Virus record (IMG/VR): IMGVR_UViG_3300028837_001340
Location: 1 to 45,496 of that record
Direction: 5' to 3' (one strand)
Source of the DNA: a virus
DNA length: 45,496 nucleotides
Position 1 is the stretch's first letter. Every line of letters begins with the position of its first letter. Under the pieces are notes generated by a model. It was not told the origin of the DNA. It ran no database searches and worked only from the letters and a program-made list of their open reading frames with translations. Position numbers and translations under genes: made by a program. Below are positions 13,832-20,443 of the stretch, piece after piece.

Positions 13832-13847
13832 GGGGACTTCGGTCCCC
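13832..13847 (+). terminator. UUCG tetraloop hairpin
   Basis: GGGGAC-TTCG-GTCCCC, identical in stem and loop to the hairpin at 9778, six bases after the DUF932 stop. Followed by CTCACTTTTGGAG, so the T-run also begins the next ribosome site. Confidence 0.7.
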
Positions 13848-13867
13848 CTCACTTTTGGAGTGCAAGT

Positions 13868-14038
13868 ATGAGTCCGCAGGATTTCGAAAAGCTGTACCGA
13901 GCAGTACGTCATTTAGGCACCATCGACGAGGAGGCTCTGCAAAGGGCGTACATCGATTTAACGAAACACGAGAAGGGTTGCCTGACGGTGACAATCCAGT
14001 GCTTGGCGAAGATGGTCGAGTACGACTTGAAGCACTAA
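13868..14038 (+). CDS. Hypothetical protein, 56 aa
   Basis: ATG 13868 has TTTGGAG eight bases upstream and lies between a UUCG hairpin and the next promoter. The product (start MSPQDFEKLYRAVRHLGTID) looks fully helical, mixed charge, with no motif I recognise. TAA at 14036-14038. It would escape a 60-residue cutoff. Function unknown. Confidence 0.65.
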   Translation: MSPQDFEKLYRAVRHLGTIDEEALQRAYIDLTKHEKGCLTVTIQCLAKMVEYDLKH

Positions 14039-14041
14039 TCC

Positions 14042-14071
14042 TTTACATTCGGACATTACCTGTAGTAGAAT
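14042..14071 (+). promoter_or_regulatory. Recurrent phage promoter, divergent copy
   Basis: TTTACA at 14042-14047 and TAGAAT at 14066-14071 with an 18-base spacer. The second half of the dyad is GGAC rather than GTAA, so operator control may differ here. Leads to the ORF at 14098. Confidence 0.6.
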
Positions 14072-14097
14072 ACTCATTCAATTCAAGGAGAATGAAA

Positions 14098-14211
14098 ATG
14101 TCAACAGCCACTTTAAAGAAAATCCGTAAGTCACTCATGGAAACTCAAACCCTGGAACAACAATTCGGTGAGTCAACGGCCATCCACCCCCGCTGGAGTT
14201 GTTCAAGCTAA
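14098..14211 (+). pseudogene. Short ORF, 37 aa, probably a truncated gene fused to the polymerase remnant
   Basis: ATG 14098 has an ideal AAGGAG site (14085-14090) and its own promoter. The product starts with a basic helix (MSTATLKKIRKSLMETQTL) and then runs, from about residue 25, into a stretch (ESTAIHPRWSCSS) that appears to be the polymerase-coding DNA read in the wrong frame: the other frame reads VNGHPPPLELFKLINKGW there. The simplest reading is that a deletion near 14165-14175 joined the start of one gene to the middle of the polymerase gene. Alternatively the 37-residue protein is genuine. Confidence 0.45.
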
Positions 14212-16007
14212 TCAACAAAGGCTGGACGGTGAGAGCCTGGAACTCTGAATTTGAAAGAGCGGTGTGGGATCACGTTGCCGTCCCCTCATTGGGTTGGGAT
14301 CCAGTTCCCTTTGAGCAATGGTTCGACACGATGTCGTTGGGTTATACGCACGCTCTGCCGGGGAAGCTAGAGAAGGCGGGCGAGGTCCTGGAGCTGGTCA
14401 CCCAAAAGAACAAGAACGGCACCCGCCTCATTACCAAATTCTGCAAACCTCGTAAGCCAACCAAGAACAATCTTGCCGTCCGCAACAAGCCGGTCGACTT
14501 CCCGGAGGACTTCGAGTTATTCGGCGAGTACTGCGACGATGATGTCCGGGTAGAATGCGGTGTCTATAACGCGCTCCCACGCCCTCAGTTCCGAGTTGGT
14601 GAGCATATAACCTGGAGGACCACATGCAGGATGAACGAGTACGGTGTCAAGCTCGACATACCTGCAGTCATCGCGGTCCAAGAGATGCTGGATTACTGGC
14701 GGGAGAAACGGCTCGGCGACCTGGTCGAACTCACAGGCGGCGCGGTCCACACCGACGGACAACGAGACAAGGCACTCGCCTGGTTGGCGACCAAGGACTG
14801 TCATCTGGACGGGTACACCAAGGACGACTTAGCCGAAGCGTTGAAGCACGACATCGACCCCGACGCTCGTAAGTTCATACTCATCCGCCAGGAACTCAGT
14901 CAAGTCTCCACCAAGAAATACTCCGCGATGCTCAACGTCCAGTGGGGCGAGCGAACTCACAACAACATGGTTTACCACCGGGCGACGACAGGCCGGAACG
15001 GCGGATCGGGATTGCAGCTACACAACTTTCCCCGGGATGCGGTGAGCAAAGACATCAACGTGATCGAGCTCGCAATCGAGATGGTGATGAACCGTCAATA
15101 CGTCGAGCTGCAGTTGGTGTTTGGTAATCCCATCGATGTCGCCAAGCAGTTACTCCGGGCGATGATCATACCGGACGACGGTGAGATCTTCTACTGCGCT
15201 GACTTCTCATCGGTCGAGAACATGGGGACGGTGTGGATTTGCCAGGATCCGGTCGGCCTTGAAGTGTTTGAAAACGGCGAGGATCAATACCGAGCTTTTG
15301 CCGCCAAGCAATTCAACATCAAAGCTGAGGACGTGAGCGACGTGATACGAACCGAGTCCAAGGCAACCATTCTCGGATCCATGTTCGGCGCCGGCTGGAA
15401 GACGATCTTTGCTACCAACCAGCAGAAGGGAATCCCGATGACTCAGCAACAGGCCAAGGACAACGTGAAAGAGTTCCGGGCTCAGTACGCCGTGACCTCC
15501 GAGTCCTGGTATGAACTGGCCGAAGTCGTGAAGGAGGTCGTGGAGCATCCCGGTCGGATGGTCGAGTACAAAGGCCTGAAGTTCAAGGTCAATGACGACT
15601 ACCTCTGGATCCGCCTCCACTCTGGTCGGTTCCTGGCATACTACCACCCCAAGAATGAGTGGGTGATGACGCCGTGGAAGGAGAAGAAATACCAGCCGAC
15701 CATCATGGGGTTGAACGGCAAACAGCAGTGGGTCCGTCAAACCATGACCCCTAGCAAGATCATTGAGAATATCGTCCAGGCGACCTGCCGTGATTTGTTG
15801 ATGTACAGCCAAACCAATCTCCACGAAGCAGGGTTCCACGTCCTGTTGAATGTCCACGATGAAGTGCTCTCGAGCCAGGTGCCTGACTTCATGGAAATGG
15901 AGGAGTTCATCGAGATCATGGTCCGCATGCCGGACTGGGCTTACGGCCTGGAGCGGGCATTCCCCCTCAAAGCCGAGGGATACACCGCTCTGAGATACCG
16001 AAAATAA
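14199..16007 (+). CDS. Family A DNA polymerase, N-terminally truncated (lacks Exo I)
   Basis: Palm motifs are intact: motif A CADFSSVE (D335, E340), motif B RTESKATILGSMFGAG (R384, K388), and motif C NVHDEV (H553-D554). Of the 3'-5' exonuclease domain only Exo II (RAWNSEFERAVWD, residues 12-24) and Exo III (YCDDD, 111-115) remain. The Exo I motif (D-x-E, usually DFET in phage relatives about 50 residues before Exo II) is missing, because the frame closes at TGA 14169-14171. No good start exists: TTG 14199 lacks a spaced ribosome site. The enzyme should still polymerise but, as encoded, would lack proofreading. A deletion, frameshift or assembly error could explain it. Confidence 0.85.
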   Translation: MFKLINKGWTVRAWNSEFERAVWDHVAVPSLGWDPVPFEQWFDTMSLGYTHALPGKLEKAGEVLELVTQKNKNGTRLITKFCKPRKPTKNNLAVRNKPVDFPEDFELFGEYCDDDVRVECGVYNALPRPQFRVGEHITWRTTCRMNEYGVKLDIPAVIAVQEMLDYWREKRLGDLVELTGGAVHTDGQRDKALAWLATKDCHLDGYTKDDLAEALKHDIDPDARKFILIRQELSQVSTKKYSAMLNVQWGERTHNNMVYHRATTGRNGGSGLQLHNFPRDAVSKDINVIELAIEMVMNRQYVELQLVFGNPIDVAKQLLRAMIIPDDGEIFYCADFSSVENMGTVWICQDPVGLEVFENGEDQYRAFAAKQFNIKAEDVSDVIRTESKATILGSMFGAGWKTIFATNQQKGIPMTQQQAKDNVKEFRAQYAVTSESWYELAEVVKEVVEHPGRMVEYKGLKFKVNDDYLWIRLHSGRFLAYYHPKNEWVMTPWKEKKYQPTIMGLNGKQQWVRQTMTPSKIIENIVQATCRDLLMYSQTNLHEAGFHVLLNVHDEVLSSQVPDFMEMEEFIEIMVRMPDWAYGLERAFPLKAEGYTALRYRK

Positions 16008-16020
16008 GTGAAAGTAATTG

Positions 16021-16048
16021 TTTACACGGTGTAATATTGTGGTAGAAT
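16021..16048 (+). promoter_or_regulatory. Recurrent promoter with mini-ORF leader
   Basis: TTTACA 16021-16026, TAGAAT 16043-16048, spacer 16, dyad TTTACACGGTGTAA. Upstream is the AT-rich GAAAATAAGTGAAA block seen at other copies. The conserved leader ATGAGGTGAGGGGATGGAC begins at 16055. Confidence 0.85.
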
Positions 16049-16067
16049 GGTTACATGAGGTGAGGGG

Positions 16068-16106
16068 ATGGACCCCACACCAGAGGAGAAAGCCAAATGC
16101 AAATGA
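16068..16106 (+). CDS. Leader mini-ORF, 12 codons
   Basis: ATG 16068 follows GAGGTGA, a perfect match to the 16S anti-Shine-Dalgarno, at good spacing. The peptide is MDPTPEEKAKCK. TGA 16104-16106 overlaps the ATG at 16103 of the next gene. Homologous mini-ORFs occur at 18403, 19850 and 21509, and in-frame fused versions at 17464 and 21053, which suggests it is translated to couple or regulate the downstream gene. Confidence 0.5.
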   Translation: MDPTPEEKAKCK

Positions 16107-16402
16107 ATAACCAATACCACGCGGTAATCAATGTCCACGCTGGCGACATAGAGTTTTGCGATGTCACCATTGTTCACTCCGGTAGCTACGAAGAGTTCAT
16201 CAGCGTCGAGACTCGTATGGCTCAGGATTGCGTGAACATGGCCAAGGAAGATTACTGCGGTCACCTCTACAAAGTAGAGACGGTCCACGGCGAGGAAGTG
16301 CTCCTCCCCGAAGGCCTGGTCGATTACTGCAACGACGACATACTAGCCGAGGAAGAAGCACCCTTCGGTTCAACTGAATCTCAATACTGGGCTTGGAGTT
16401 AA
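16097..16402 (+). CDS. Hypothetical acidic protein, 101 aa
   Basis: Two starts are possible. ATG 16097 is eight bases from AGGAG (16084-16088), while ATG 16103 overlaps the stop of the leader mini-ORF as in the sister cassettes. The protein is acidic with an N-terminal beta-rich part (YHAVINVHAGDIEFCDVTIV) and an EEEAP-containing tail. No domain recognised. It is the first of a run of small accessory genes with the same promoter-leader cassette, and is followed immediately by the gene at 16405. Confidence 0.65.
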   Translation: MQMNNQYHAVINVHAGDIEFCDVTIVHSGSYEEFISVETRMAQDCVNMAKEDYCGHLYKVETVHGEEVLLPEGLVDYCNDDILAEEEAPFGSTESQYWAWS

Positions 16403-16404
16403 TC

Positions 16405-17013
16405 ATGGCTACGAAAAAGAAACGAGCAGCGTCGGTGATACCGTCTCGCAAGAAGTTCATACTGGCGGAATCGGACTACCCGAATATCCAGTCGATGTTG
16501 GACCGGGACCAGAAATTCGCAAGGATCTTCTCCATGGCGAAGGCGAATGGTCTCCCCGAGGATCTGGAACCTGGGTACACACGAGTGTATGAGAACAACG
16601 GCGACATGGGCATCGCGACCATGATGCTACCCGACACCAGCACGTGGAAAGAGTACCTGGACGATTGCGAAAAAGCTGTCGCTGAAATGATCATCAACGG
16701 TGAAAATCCCCGCGTCAAAGAGCTGGGTTTGGACACCATCAAAACCCCCAAGAAAGGAGTAAAGAAAGTGGCAAAGAAGAAAGAAGTACCGGCGCCGTCA
16801 ACCGACGGAGTTGTAACACCCAAAGAAGGCGACGCGTTCCGGGCAACAGTCCGCAAACTCTGCGACTCGATGGGCTGGACTCTGACCGACGCGAGCAGCA
16901 TGCTCACCGTGGAAGACGAGGACGGGGAAGATATCGCATCATGCATGTACAAGCGCGGCGGTAAGAATGGCGCGTGGAAGAAAGTTGCCGACGAGTTGGA
17001 GGTGCTGACATGA
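16405..17013 (+). CDS. Hypothetical protein with Lys-rich linker, 202 aa
   Basis: ATG 16405 is preceded by TTGGAG; a TTG four codons earlier is not needed. The protein has a basic N-terminus (MATKKKRAAS), a globular segment to about residue 110, a lysine/proline linker (KTPKKGVKKVAKKKE near 115-130), and a second small domain (RATVRKLCDSMGWTL...). The last part is alternating strand/helix and could bind nucleic acid, but I recognise no family. The TGA overlaps the ATG of the next gene (ATGA), indicating one operon. Confidence 0.65.
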   Translation: MATKKKRAASVIPSRKKFILAESDYPNIQSMLDRDQKFARIFSMAKANGLPEDLEPGYTRVYENNGDMGIATMMLPDTSTWKEYLDDCEKAVAEMIINGENPRVKELGLDTIKTPKKGVKKVAKKKEVPAPSTDGVVTPKEGDAFRATVRKLCDSMGWTLTDASSMLTVEDEDGEDIASCMYKRGGKNGAWKKVADELEVLT

Positions 17014-17222
17014 AAATGAAAGTCGACGATGTCATCGAGCGGTTCGGTGGCGTTGAGAAAATGTTGGCCAAGATGGAAGGCCTGGACCAGAGTTATCCCG
17101 CCGCCACGGTCGCGGTGTGGAAGTTCCGGCATGTGATACCAGACAATGCGATCGTGACGTTGATGTTGATCGACCGCAAGTTTGATCCCCGGGAATTTGG
17201 TTGGAAGCCAAGACTGAAGTAG
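17010..17222 (+). CDS. Cro/YdaS-like helix-turn-helix protein, 70 aa
   Basis: ATG 17010 overlaps the preceding TGA by four bases. The product has the pattern of small Cro-type regulators: VIERFGGVEKMLAKMEG, then AATVAVWKFRHVIPDN, where a recognition helix with V-x-V/x-W is followed by the typical I-P segment and a last helix. The phage uses at least 13 promoters with a common dyad, so a small DNA-binding regulator is expected; whether this one binds that dyad is unknown. Followed by a structured 180-base non-coding stretch. Confidence 0.6.
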   Translation: MKMKVDDVIERFGGVEKMLAKMEGLDQSYPAATVAVWKFRHVIPDNAIVTLMLIDRKFDPREFGWKPRLK

Positions 17223-17400
17223 CAGGCGTGATCGCAGTAGAGGAGCGCGTCAATCGGTGAGAGGCCGATTCGGCCAGCCGGCGGTGCCGATAAACACCGG
17301 CAGTGGGGGAAGGATGACACTCCTAGGGTCCGTCCCATCACCTGCGACCTCACCAGTTTACGGCTCGGGTTCTGCAAAAACCCGGCAAATCATTTGAAAA
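17223..17400 (+). other. Structured non-coding segment
   Basis: No credible reading frame. Several stems are visible: ATCGG/CCGAT around 17254-17269, GGCCG-ATT-CGGCC at 17263-17275 (these two exclude each other), a CGGTG-N8-CACCG stem further on, and CGGGTT-N7-AACCCG at 17366-17384. Competing stems upstream of a promoter suggest a small RNA, an attenuated 3' leader of the HTH gene, or a relic. Not a tRNA; no known RNA family recognised. Confidence 0.4.
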
Positions 17401-17416
17401 TAAGTGAAATGAATTG

Positions 17417-17444
17417 TTTACATACGGTAATAACGTGGTAGAAT
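17417..17444 (+). promoter_or_regulatory. Recurrent promoter with fused leader ORF
   Basis: TTTACA 17417-17422, TAGAAT 17439-17444, spacer 16, dyad TTTACATACGGTAA, preceded by TTGAAAATAAGTGAAA. The GAGGTGAGGGGATGGACTCC leader follows at 17453. Confidence 0.85.
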
Positions 17445-17463
17445 GGGTTCATGAGGTGAGGGG

Positions 17464-18270
17464 ATGGACTCCACACCGAACCAAAGGATCTACCAGATGG
17501 AATCAGCATACCAACAAGCAAAAGCGGTCATGGACCTGGACGACAATAACTACTGTGTCCCCGTGGCTCTGGCCCTCATCTCCGGCAAGTCTGCCCGCGA
17601 CGTCAACTCCAGCCTAATGGCTAAAGGCCGCCGCCGTAAAGGTAAGGGTGTCCACAACGGAGACTGGAAAGCAGAGATGGACGAGATGGGAATCACCTAC
17701 TCCAACGTCACCGAGAAATACTCCAAGAATGCTGGTGGCCGGACTGTCAAGTCGGTGGTCGAAGTGTTGGACCCCTCACGCAAGTTCCTGGTCACCGTCC
17801 GCGGTCACCTCCTCGCAGTCATCCACGGTAAAGTCGAAGACTGGTCCGAAGGTCGCAAGCATCGTGTAACCGAGATCCTCGAGATCGCCGAGAACGGGAT
17901 CATCCAATCGAACTTCAAGCCGAAGGCTCGCAAGCAGCGTGACTCATCCAAGCTGGCCGGCCTCGAGCAACAGTTGTCAACCCTCTTCTACAAGAACGAC
18001 GACCTGGCCTGGAACCAACGGCCGCATCGCATCACCATCACAGGGTCATGGGTCAAGGTCGAAGGCCAGTACATGTCAGCCTTGGTAGCCCAAACCAAGA
18101 CGGGATACCGAGTCGCCTTCACTGGCAAGTCACGCCAACTGGCCTCGGACTTCGCACTCAAAACTGGTCTGGTCTCCAAGGATTCCAAGAGCTACGCACA
18201 GTTTGAGATCGGGATCCGCCAGTTGGACATGGTCCGCCAGATCGTAGTCGAGGAAGGGTTCTGGTCATAG
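17464..18270 (+). CDS. Papain-fold (C39-like) cysteine peptidase-like protein
   Basis: The leader ATG 17464 (GAGGTGA site) reads in frame into the gene, giving 268 residues; ATG 17497 with AAGGATC upstream is the alternative start, giving 257. The N-terminal half has the order expected of a papain-like peptidase: NNYCVPVALALISG (Cys31, as in C39-type peptidases), then FLVTVRGHLLAVIHGKVEDW with His115 and Asp126. The RKGKG segment between them is also typical of related phage proteins. The C-terminal 110 residues contain a basic linker and a beta-rich domain of unknown kind. The substrate is unknown. The assignment rests on motif spacing, not on close similarity to a known enzyme. Confidence 0.6.
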   Translation: MDSTPNQRIYQMESAYQQAKAVMDLDDNNYCVPVALALISGKSARDVNSSLMAKGRRRKGKGVHNGDWKAEMDEMGITYSNVTEKYSKNAGGRTVKSVVEVLDPSRKFLVTVRGHLLAVIHGKVEDWSEGRKHRVTEILEIAENGIIQSNFKPKARKQRDSSKLAGLEQQLSTLFYKNDDLAWNQRPHRITITGSWVKVEGQYMSALVAQTKTGYRVAFTGKSRQLASDFALKTGLVSKDSKSYAQFEIGIRQLDMVRQIVVEEGFWS

Positions 18271-18285
18271 AGCTCCTCCTCTCAT

Positions 18286-18309
18286 CCTGGCGGGGGTTTA
18301 CCCGCCGGG
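18286..18309 (+). terminator. Terminator-like GC hairpin
   Basis: CCTGGCGGG (18286-18294) pairs with CCCGCCGGG (18301-18309) around a six-base loop, nine pairs with one G-U, 16 bases after the peptidase-like gene. Only TTCT follows, so termination would be partial. Confidence 0.55.
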
Positions 18310-18355
18310 TTCTAAACGAGGGGCGTGAGGCGCTGAAAATAAGTGAAACTAATTG

Positions 18356-18383
18356 TTTACTTAACGTAATATCATGGTAGAAT
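18356..18383 (+). promoter_or_regulatory. Recurrent promoter with mini-ORF leader
   Basis: TTTACT 18356-18361, TAGAAT 18378-18383, spacer 16, dyad TTTACTTAACGTAA, upstream TGAAAATAAGTGAAA. Full leader at 18390 onwards. Confidence 0.85.
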
Positions 18384-18402
18384 GGTTACATGAGGTGAGG
18401 GG

Positions 18403-18438
18403 ATGGACCCCGCACCAACCAAAGGAAGAAGATCATGA
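18403..18438 (+). CDS. Leader mini-ORF, 11 codons
   Basis: ATG 18403 after GAGGTGA; peptide MDPAPTKGRRS. Its TGA (18436-18438) overlaps ATG 18435 of the next gene as ATGA, the classic arrangement for translational coupling. Confidence 0.5.
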   Translation: MDPAPTKGRRS

Positions 18439-18827
18439 CAGCATTCAACAAAGCAGATTTTAACTGGGACGGCATGTACCTCACTTACACTGGCGACCAA
18501 GGCGACGCAGGTTACTACTACATCGCCAGCCCCAGGACTCACCCTTCACGAGTTGGTACTGCTCACAGCCTGTTCATCGCTCGCTTCAAGTATGGTCGCA
18601 AGCCTTGGAAGACATACGTCAACTTCATCACCAAGAACTTCACAGTTGAAGAGTGGTACGAGATCCAGCAAGACGGTACCGATCCAATGAAGGCGATGTC
18701 AAGTAAAGGTTTCATCCACTCCACCGAGAGACAGCTGATGAAGGAGTTCAACCTCAAAGCTACCTTCGCGAATGTCGCGGTAGCATGGACAATGTTCCAC
18801 GAGCAACAAGCTGCACATTACGGCTAA
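18435..18827 (+). CDS. Hypothetical protein, 130 aa
   Basis: ATG 18435 overlaps the mini-ORF stop; AAGGAAGAAG lies upstream. The protein is rich in aromatic residues (MYLTYTGDQGDAGYYYIASP, then FKYGRKPWKTYVNF), suggesting a compact beta-sheet domain, with a helical C-terminus. I recognise no family, signal peptide or catalytic motif. A GGCCCC-TTCG-GGGGCC hairpin follows directly. Function unknown. Confidence 0.65.
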   Translation: MTAFNKADFNWDGMYLTYTGDQGDAGYYYIASPRTHPSRVGTAHSLFIARFKYGRKPWKTYVNFITKNFTVEEWYEIQQDGTDPMKAMSSKGFIHSTERQLMKEFNLKATFANVAVAWTMFHEQQAAHYG

Positions 18828-18834
18828 CCCAACC

Positions 18835-18850
18835 GGCCCCTTCGGGGGCC
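18835..18850 (+). terminator. UUCG tetraloop hairpin
   Basis: GGCCCC-TTCG-GGGGCC, six perfect pairs, eight bases after the preceding stop and just before the next ribosome site. No U-run. Confidence 0.7.
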
Positions 18851-18868
18851 ATGATCACGGAGATCGAG

Positions 18869-19042
18869 ATGATTTTTGATTTAGAGAAACGGGCGATATG
18901 CGCCTCGGACGATTTCACCACCTGGTCCAAGCGAGACCTGCTGGAGGAGATCCAAGCACTCAAGCGAGATCACGTCAACGGCGGACCGGACGAGTCCGAC
19001 CAGATCGCAGTCATCCGCAAGGAACTGGAGACACGAGCATGA
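18869..19042 (+). CDS. Hypothetical protein, 57 aa
   Basis: ATG 18869 is six bases from GGAG (GATCACGGAGATCGAG module); ATG 18851 is in frame but overlaps the hairpin and has no site. The product is acidic and helical (start MIFDLEKRAICASDDF, then KRDLLEEIQALKRD). TGA overlaps the next ATG by four bases. Unknown function, probably co-expressed with the gene at 19039. Confidence 0.6.
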   Translation: MIFDLEKRAICASDDFTTWSKRDLLEEIQALKRDHVNGGPDESDQIAVIRKELETRA

Positions 19043-19485
19043 AGGTCTACCACTACACCACCGGCGTCAAGCTCAAACTCATTAGAGAGTCATGCGAGTT
19101 GATACCAACCAACATCGGGATCCGCCGAGGGGAGAAGCCGGTCCTCTGGTTCTCCGCCCATCCCCGTCTTGAGCCTACTGCCCGCAAACTCCTGATGAGA
19201 AACCGGGACAGCGTCCTCCTCGAGTTGGACGACTACCGCCGATTTACCGAGGGGGCCTACCGCTTCCAGGTCGACTCGGACCGGTTGATCCCCTGGTCAC
19301 TCCTCAAGCACCGAGCCGGGATGACCATGACCGCCGCCAAAAAGCTGGCCAAGGAGGGGAAGCGGCAGAAGGCCAAGGCCTCCGATTGGTACGGATCCTT
19401 GGAGCCCATTGACCTGGGCGAGATCGAGTTGTTGGAACGATGGGACGTCACGGCTCAGGCCTGGCGGGTGGTTGAAATCATTTGA
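19039..19485 (+). CDS. Uncharacterised protein with YHYTT start, possible ADP-ribosyltransferase-like fold
   Basis: ATG 19039 overlaps the previous TGA (ATGA). The 148-residue product begins MKVYHYTTGVKLKLIRESCE and continues with PVLWFSAHP and LEPTARKL. A His-Tyr-Thr motif at the very N-terminus followed by an I-x-x-S/G segment is the pattern of the DarT/HYD1 type of ADP-ribosyltransferases (H-Y-[ST]), and phage proteins of this type are common but uncharacterised. A catalytic Glu is not obvious; the EPIDLGEIELLE region near residue 130 is a candidate. The fold assignment is a guess from motif order. Its gene ends just before the promoter at 19495. Confidence 0.5.
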   Translation: MKVYHYTTGVKLKLIRESCELIPTNIGIRRGEKPVLWFSAHPRLEPTARKLLMRNRDSVLLELDDYRRFTEGAYRFQVDSDRLIPWSLLKHRAGMTMTAAKKLAKEGKRQKAKASDWYGSLEPIDLGEIELLERWDVTAQAWRVVEII

Positions 19486-19494
19486 AATGAAGTG

Positions 19495-19522
19495 TTTACT
19501 TATTGTAATAACATGGTAGAAT
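19495..19522 (+). promoter_or_regulatory. Recurrent phage promoter, short leader
   Basis: TTTACT 19495-19500, TAGAAT 19517-19522, spacer 16, dyad TTTACTTATTGTAA, upstream TTGAAATGAAGTG. The leader is short (GGAGATACACC) and has no mini-ORF. Confidence 0.82.
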
Positions 19523-19549
19523 GGTCTCAACGAATGAGGAGATACACCA

Positions 19550-19783
19550 ATGAAATTATCGGACGCCAACAACGGACTAATCGGAATCCAGGCCAACATG
19601 AAGAAAGCCGGTGATTACGAAGCCGCCCTCAAGGTTGCCGAGGAAATGGTGTTAATCTCCTCCGACTCACTGGTCATTGTAGAAGCCGATGAGTGGGAAG
19701 GCCGGGTCGTTCTCTCAAGTGTAGCCGAGAGATATCAACGAGCCGAGTGGATCGACCTCTACAAAATGGCGAAAGCCGCCTGA
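19550..19783 (+). CDS. Hypothetical protein, 77 aa
   Basis: ATG 19550 follows GAGGAGATACACCA. Helical N-terminal half (NMKKAGDYEAALKVAEEMV) and a beta-strand-like centre (SLVIVEADEWEGRVVLSSVA). No family recognised, no signal or membrane segment. Single-gene unit: its own promoter upstream, the next promoter cassette directly downstream. Confidence 0.65.
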   Translation: MKLSDANNGLIGIQANMKKAGDYEAALKVAEEMVLISSDSLVIVEADEWEGRVVLSSVAERYQRAEWIDLYKMAKAA

Positions 19784-19802
19784 AAATAAGTTAAAATAAG
19801 TG

Positions 19803-19830
19803 TTTACATAAGGTAAATACGTGGTAGAAT
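19803..19830 (+). promoter_or_regulatory. Recurrent promoter with mini-ORF leader
   Basis: TTTACA 19803-19808, TAGAAT 19825-19830, spacer 16. The dyad is perfect over five bases (TTTAC-ATAAG-GTAAA). Upstream TGAAAATAAGTTAAA. Leader GAGGTGAGGGGATGGACCCC follows. Confidence 0.86.
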
Positions 19831-19849
19831 GGTTACATGAGGTGAGGGG

Positions 19850-19882
19850 ATGGACCCCACACCCAAACAAGGAAGAAGATGA
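19850..19882 (+). CDS. Leader mini-ORF, 10 codons
   Basis: ATG 19850 after GAGGTGA; peptide MDPTPKQGRR. Its TGA (19880-19882) overlaps ATG 19879 of the next gene. Confidence 0.5.
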   Translation: MDPTPKQGRR

Positions 19883-20094
19883 TGAGAAACCAAATGCACA
19901 TAAGCCGCCTGATGGACCTGGTACGTGGAGCCGCAGCCGAGCAAGAGAACCTCAACGAAGATGGTAGCATCAACTGGGATTTCGTATCCGCTGATCTGCA
20001 CATCGACACTGACGAAGCAAGCGACCGGATCGACAACGCGATCACACGGGTGGCACGTCAAAAAGAGCACAACGCCAAACTACTGGCATCATAA
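19879..20094 (+). CDS. Hypothetical acidic helical protein, 71 aa
   Basis: ATG 19879 overlaps the mini-ORF stop, with AAGGAAG upstream. Helical (MHISRLMDLVRGAAAEQENL) with an acidic centre and a basic final helix (NAITRVARQKEHNAKLLAS). Function unknown. A GCCCC-CACG-GGGGC hairpin follows within eight bases, then the next gene in the same unit. Confidence 0.62.
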   Translation: MMRNQMHISRLMDLVRGAAAEQENLNEDGSINWDFVSADLHIDTDEASDRIDNAITRVARQKEHNAKLLAS

Positions 20095-20101
20095 CCCTAC
20101 C

Positions 20102-20115
20102 GCCCCCACGGGGGC
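20102..20115 (+). terminator. Tetraloop hairpin (CACG)
   Basis: GCCCC-CACG-GGGGC, five pairs. It belongs to the same intergenic family but is the only member whose loop is not UNCG. Confidence 0.65.
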
Positions 20116-20142
20116 ATTAACCACTTGATCAAGGAGATCAAT

Positions 20143-20394
20143 ATGTCAAACCGCAGACCTAACCAAAACTTCGATGAGTTCGGCTGGAAAGTCGGTGACA
20201 TTCTCGTCTTTCAACGGACTCAAACGATGGTGTCGATTGCCGGCTCCAAGACAGTCTGGTACCGAGGCAAGGAAGTTTACCTGACCAATGTCGCAGAAGA
20301 CCTTGGCATCCACCGAGCCACCGGCGTCGTCAACACTCGCACCGGTGAGAAGCTCCAGGAGGTGTACGACAACCTCCACCCAATAGCGGCATAA
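20143..20394 (+). CDS. Hypothetical protein, 83 aa
   Basis: ATG 20143 follows the GATCAAGGAGATCA ribosome module (20127-20140). The product begins MSNRRPNQNFDEFGWKVGD and looks like a small beta-barrel-type domain (GDILVFQRTQTMVSIAGS, then VYLTNVAEDLGIHRATGVV). No family recognised. A UUCG hairpin separates it from the next gene. Confidence 0.62.
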   Translation: MSNRRPNQNFDEFGWKVGDILVFQRTQTMVSIAGSKTVWYRGKEVYLTNVAEDLGIHRATGVVNTRTGEKLQEVYDNLHPIAA

Positions 20395-20408
20395 CCCCAA
20401 ACCCAACC

Positions 20409-20422
20409 GCCCCTTCGGGGGC
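20409..20422 (+). terminator. UUCG tetraloop hairpin
   Basis: GCCCC-TTCG-GGGGC, five perfect pairs, between the genes at 20143 and 20444. No U-run. Confidence 0.7.
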
Positions 20423-20443
20423 ATACGATCAAGGAGATCAACC

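Noticed and set aside
15207-15857. 216-residue antisense frame in the polymerase gene
   Set aside because: It overlaps all polymerase palm motifs on the other strand; no domain or ribosome site.
16393-16404. TTG 16393 as start of the 16405 gene
   Set aside because: It lies within its own candidate Shine-Dalgarno (TTGGAG); ATG 16405 has the right spacing.
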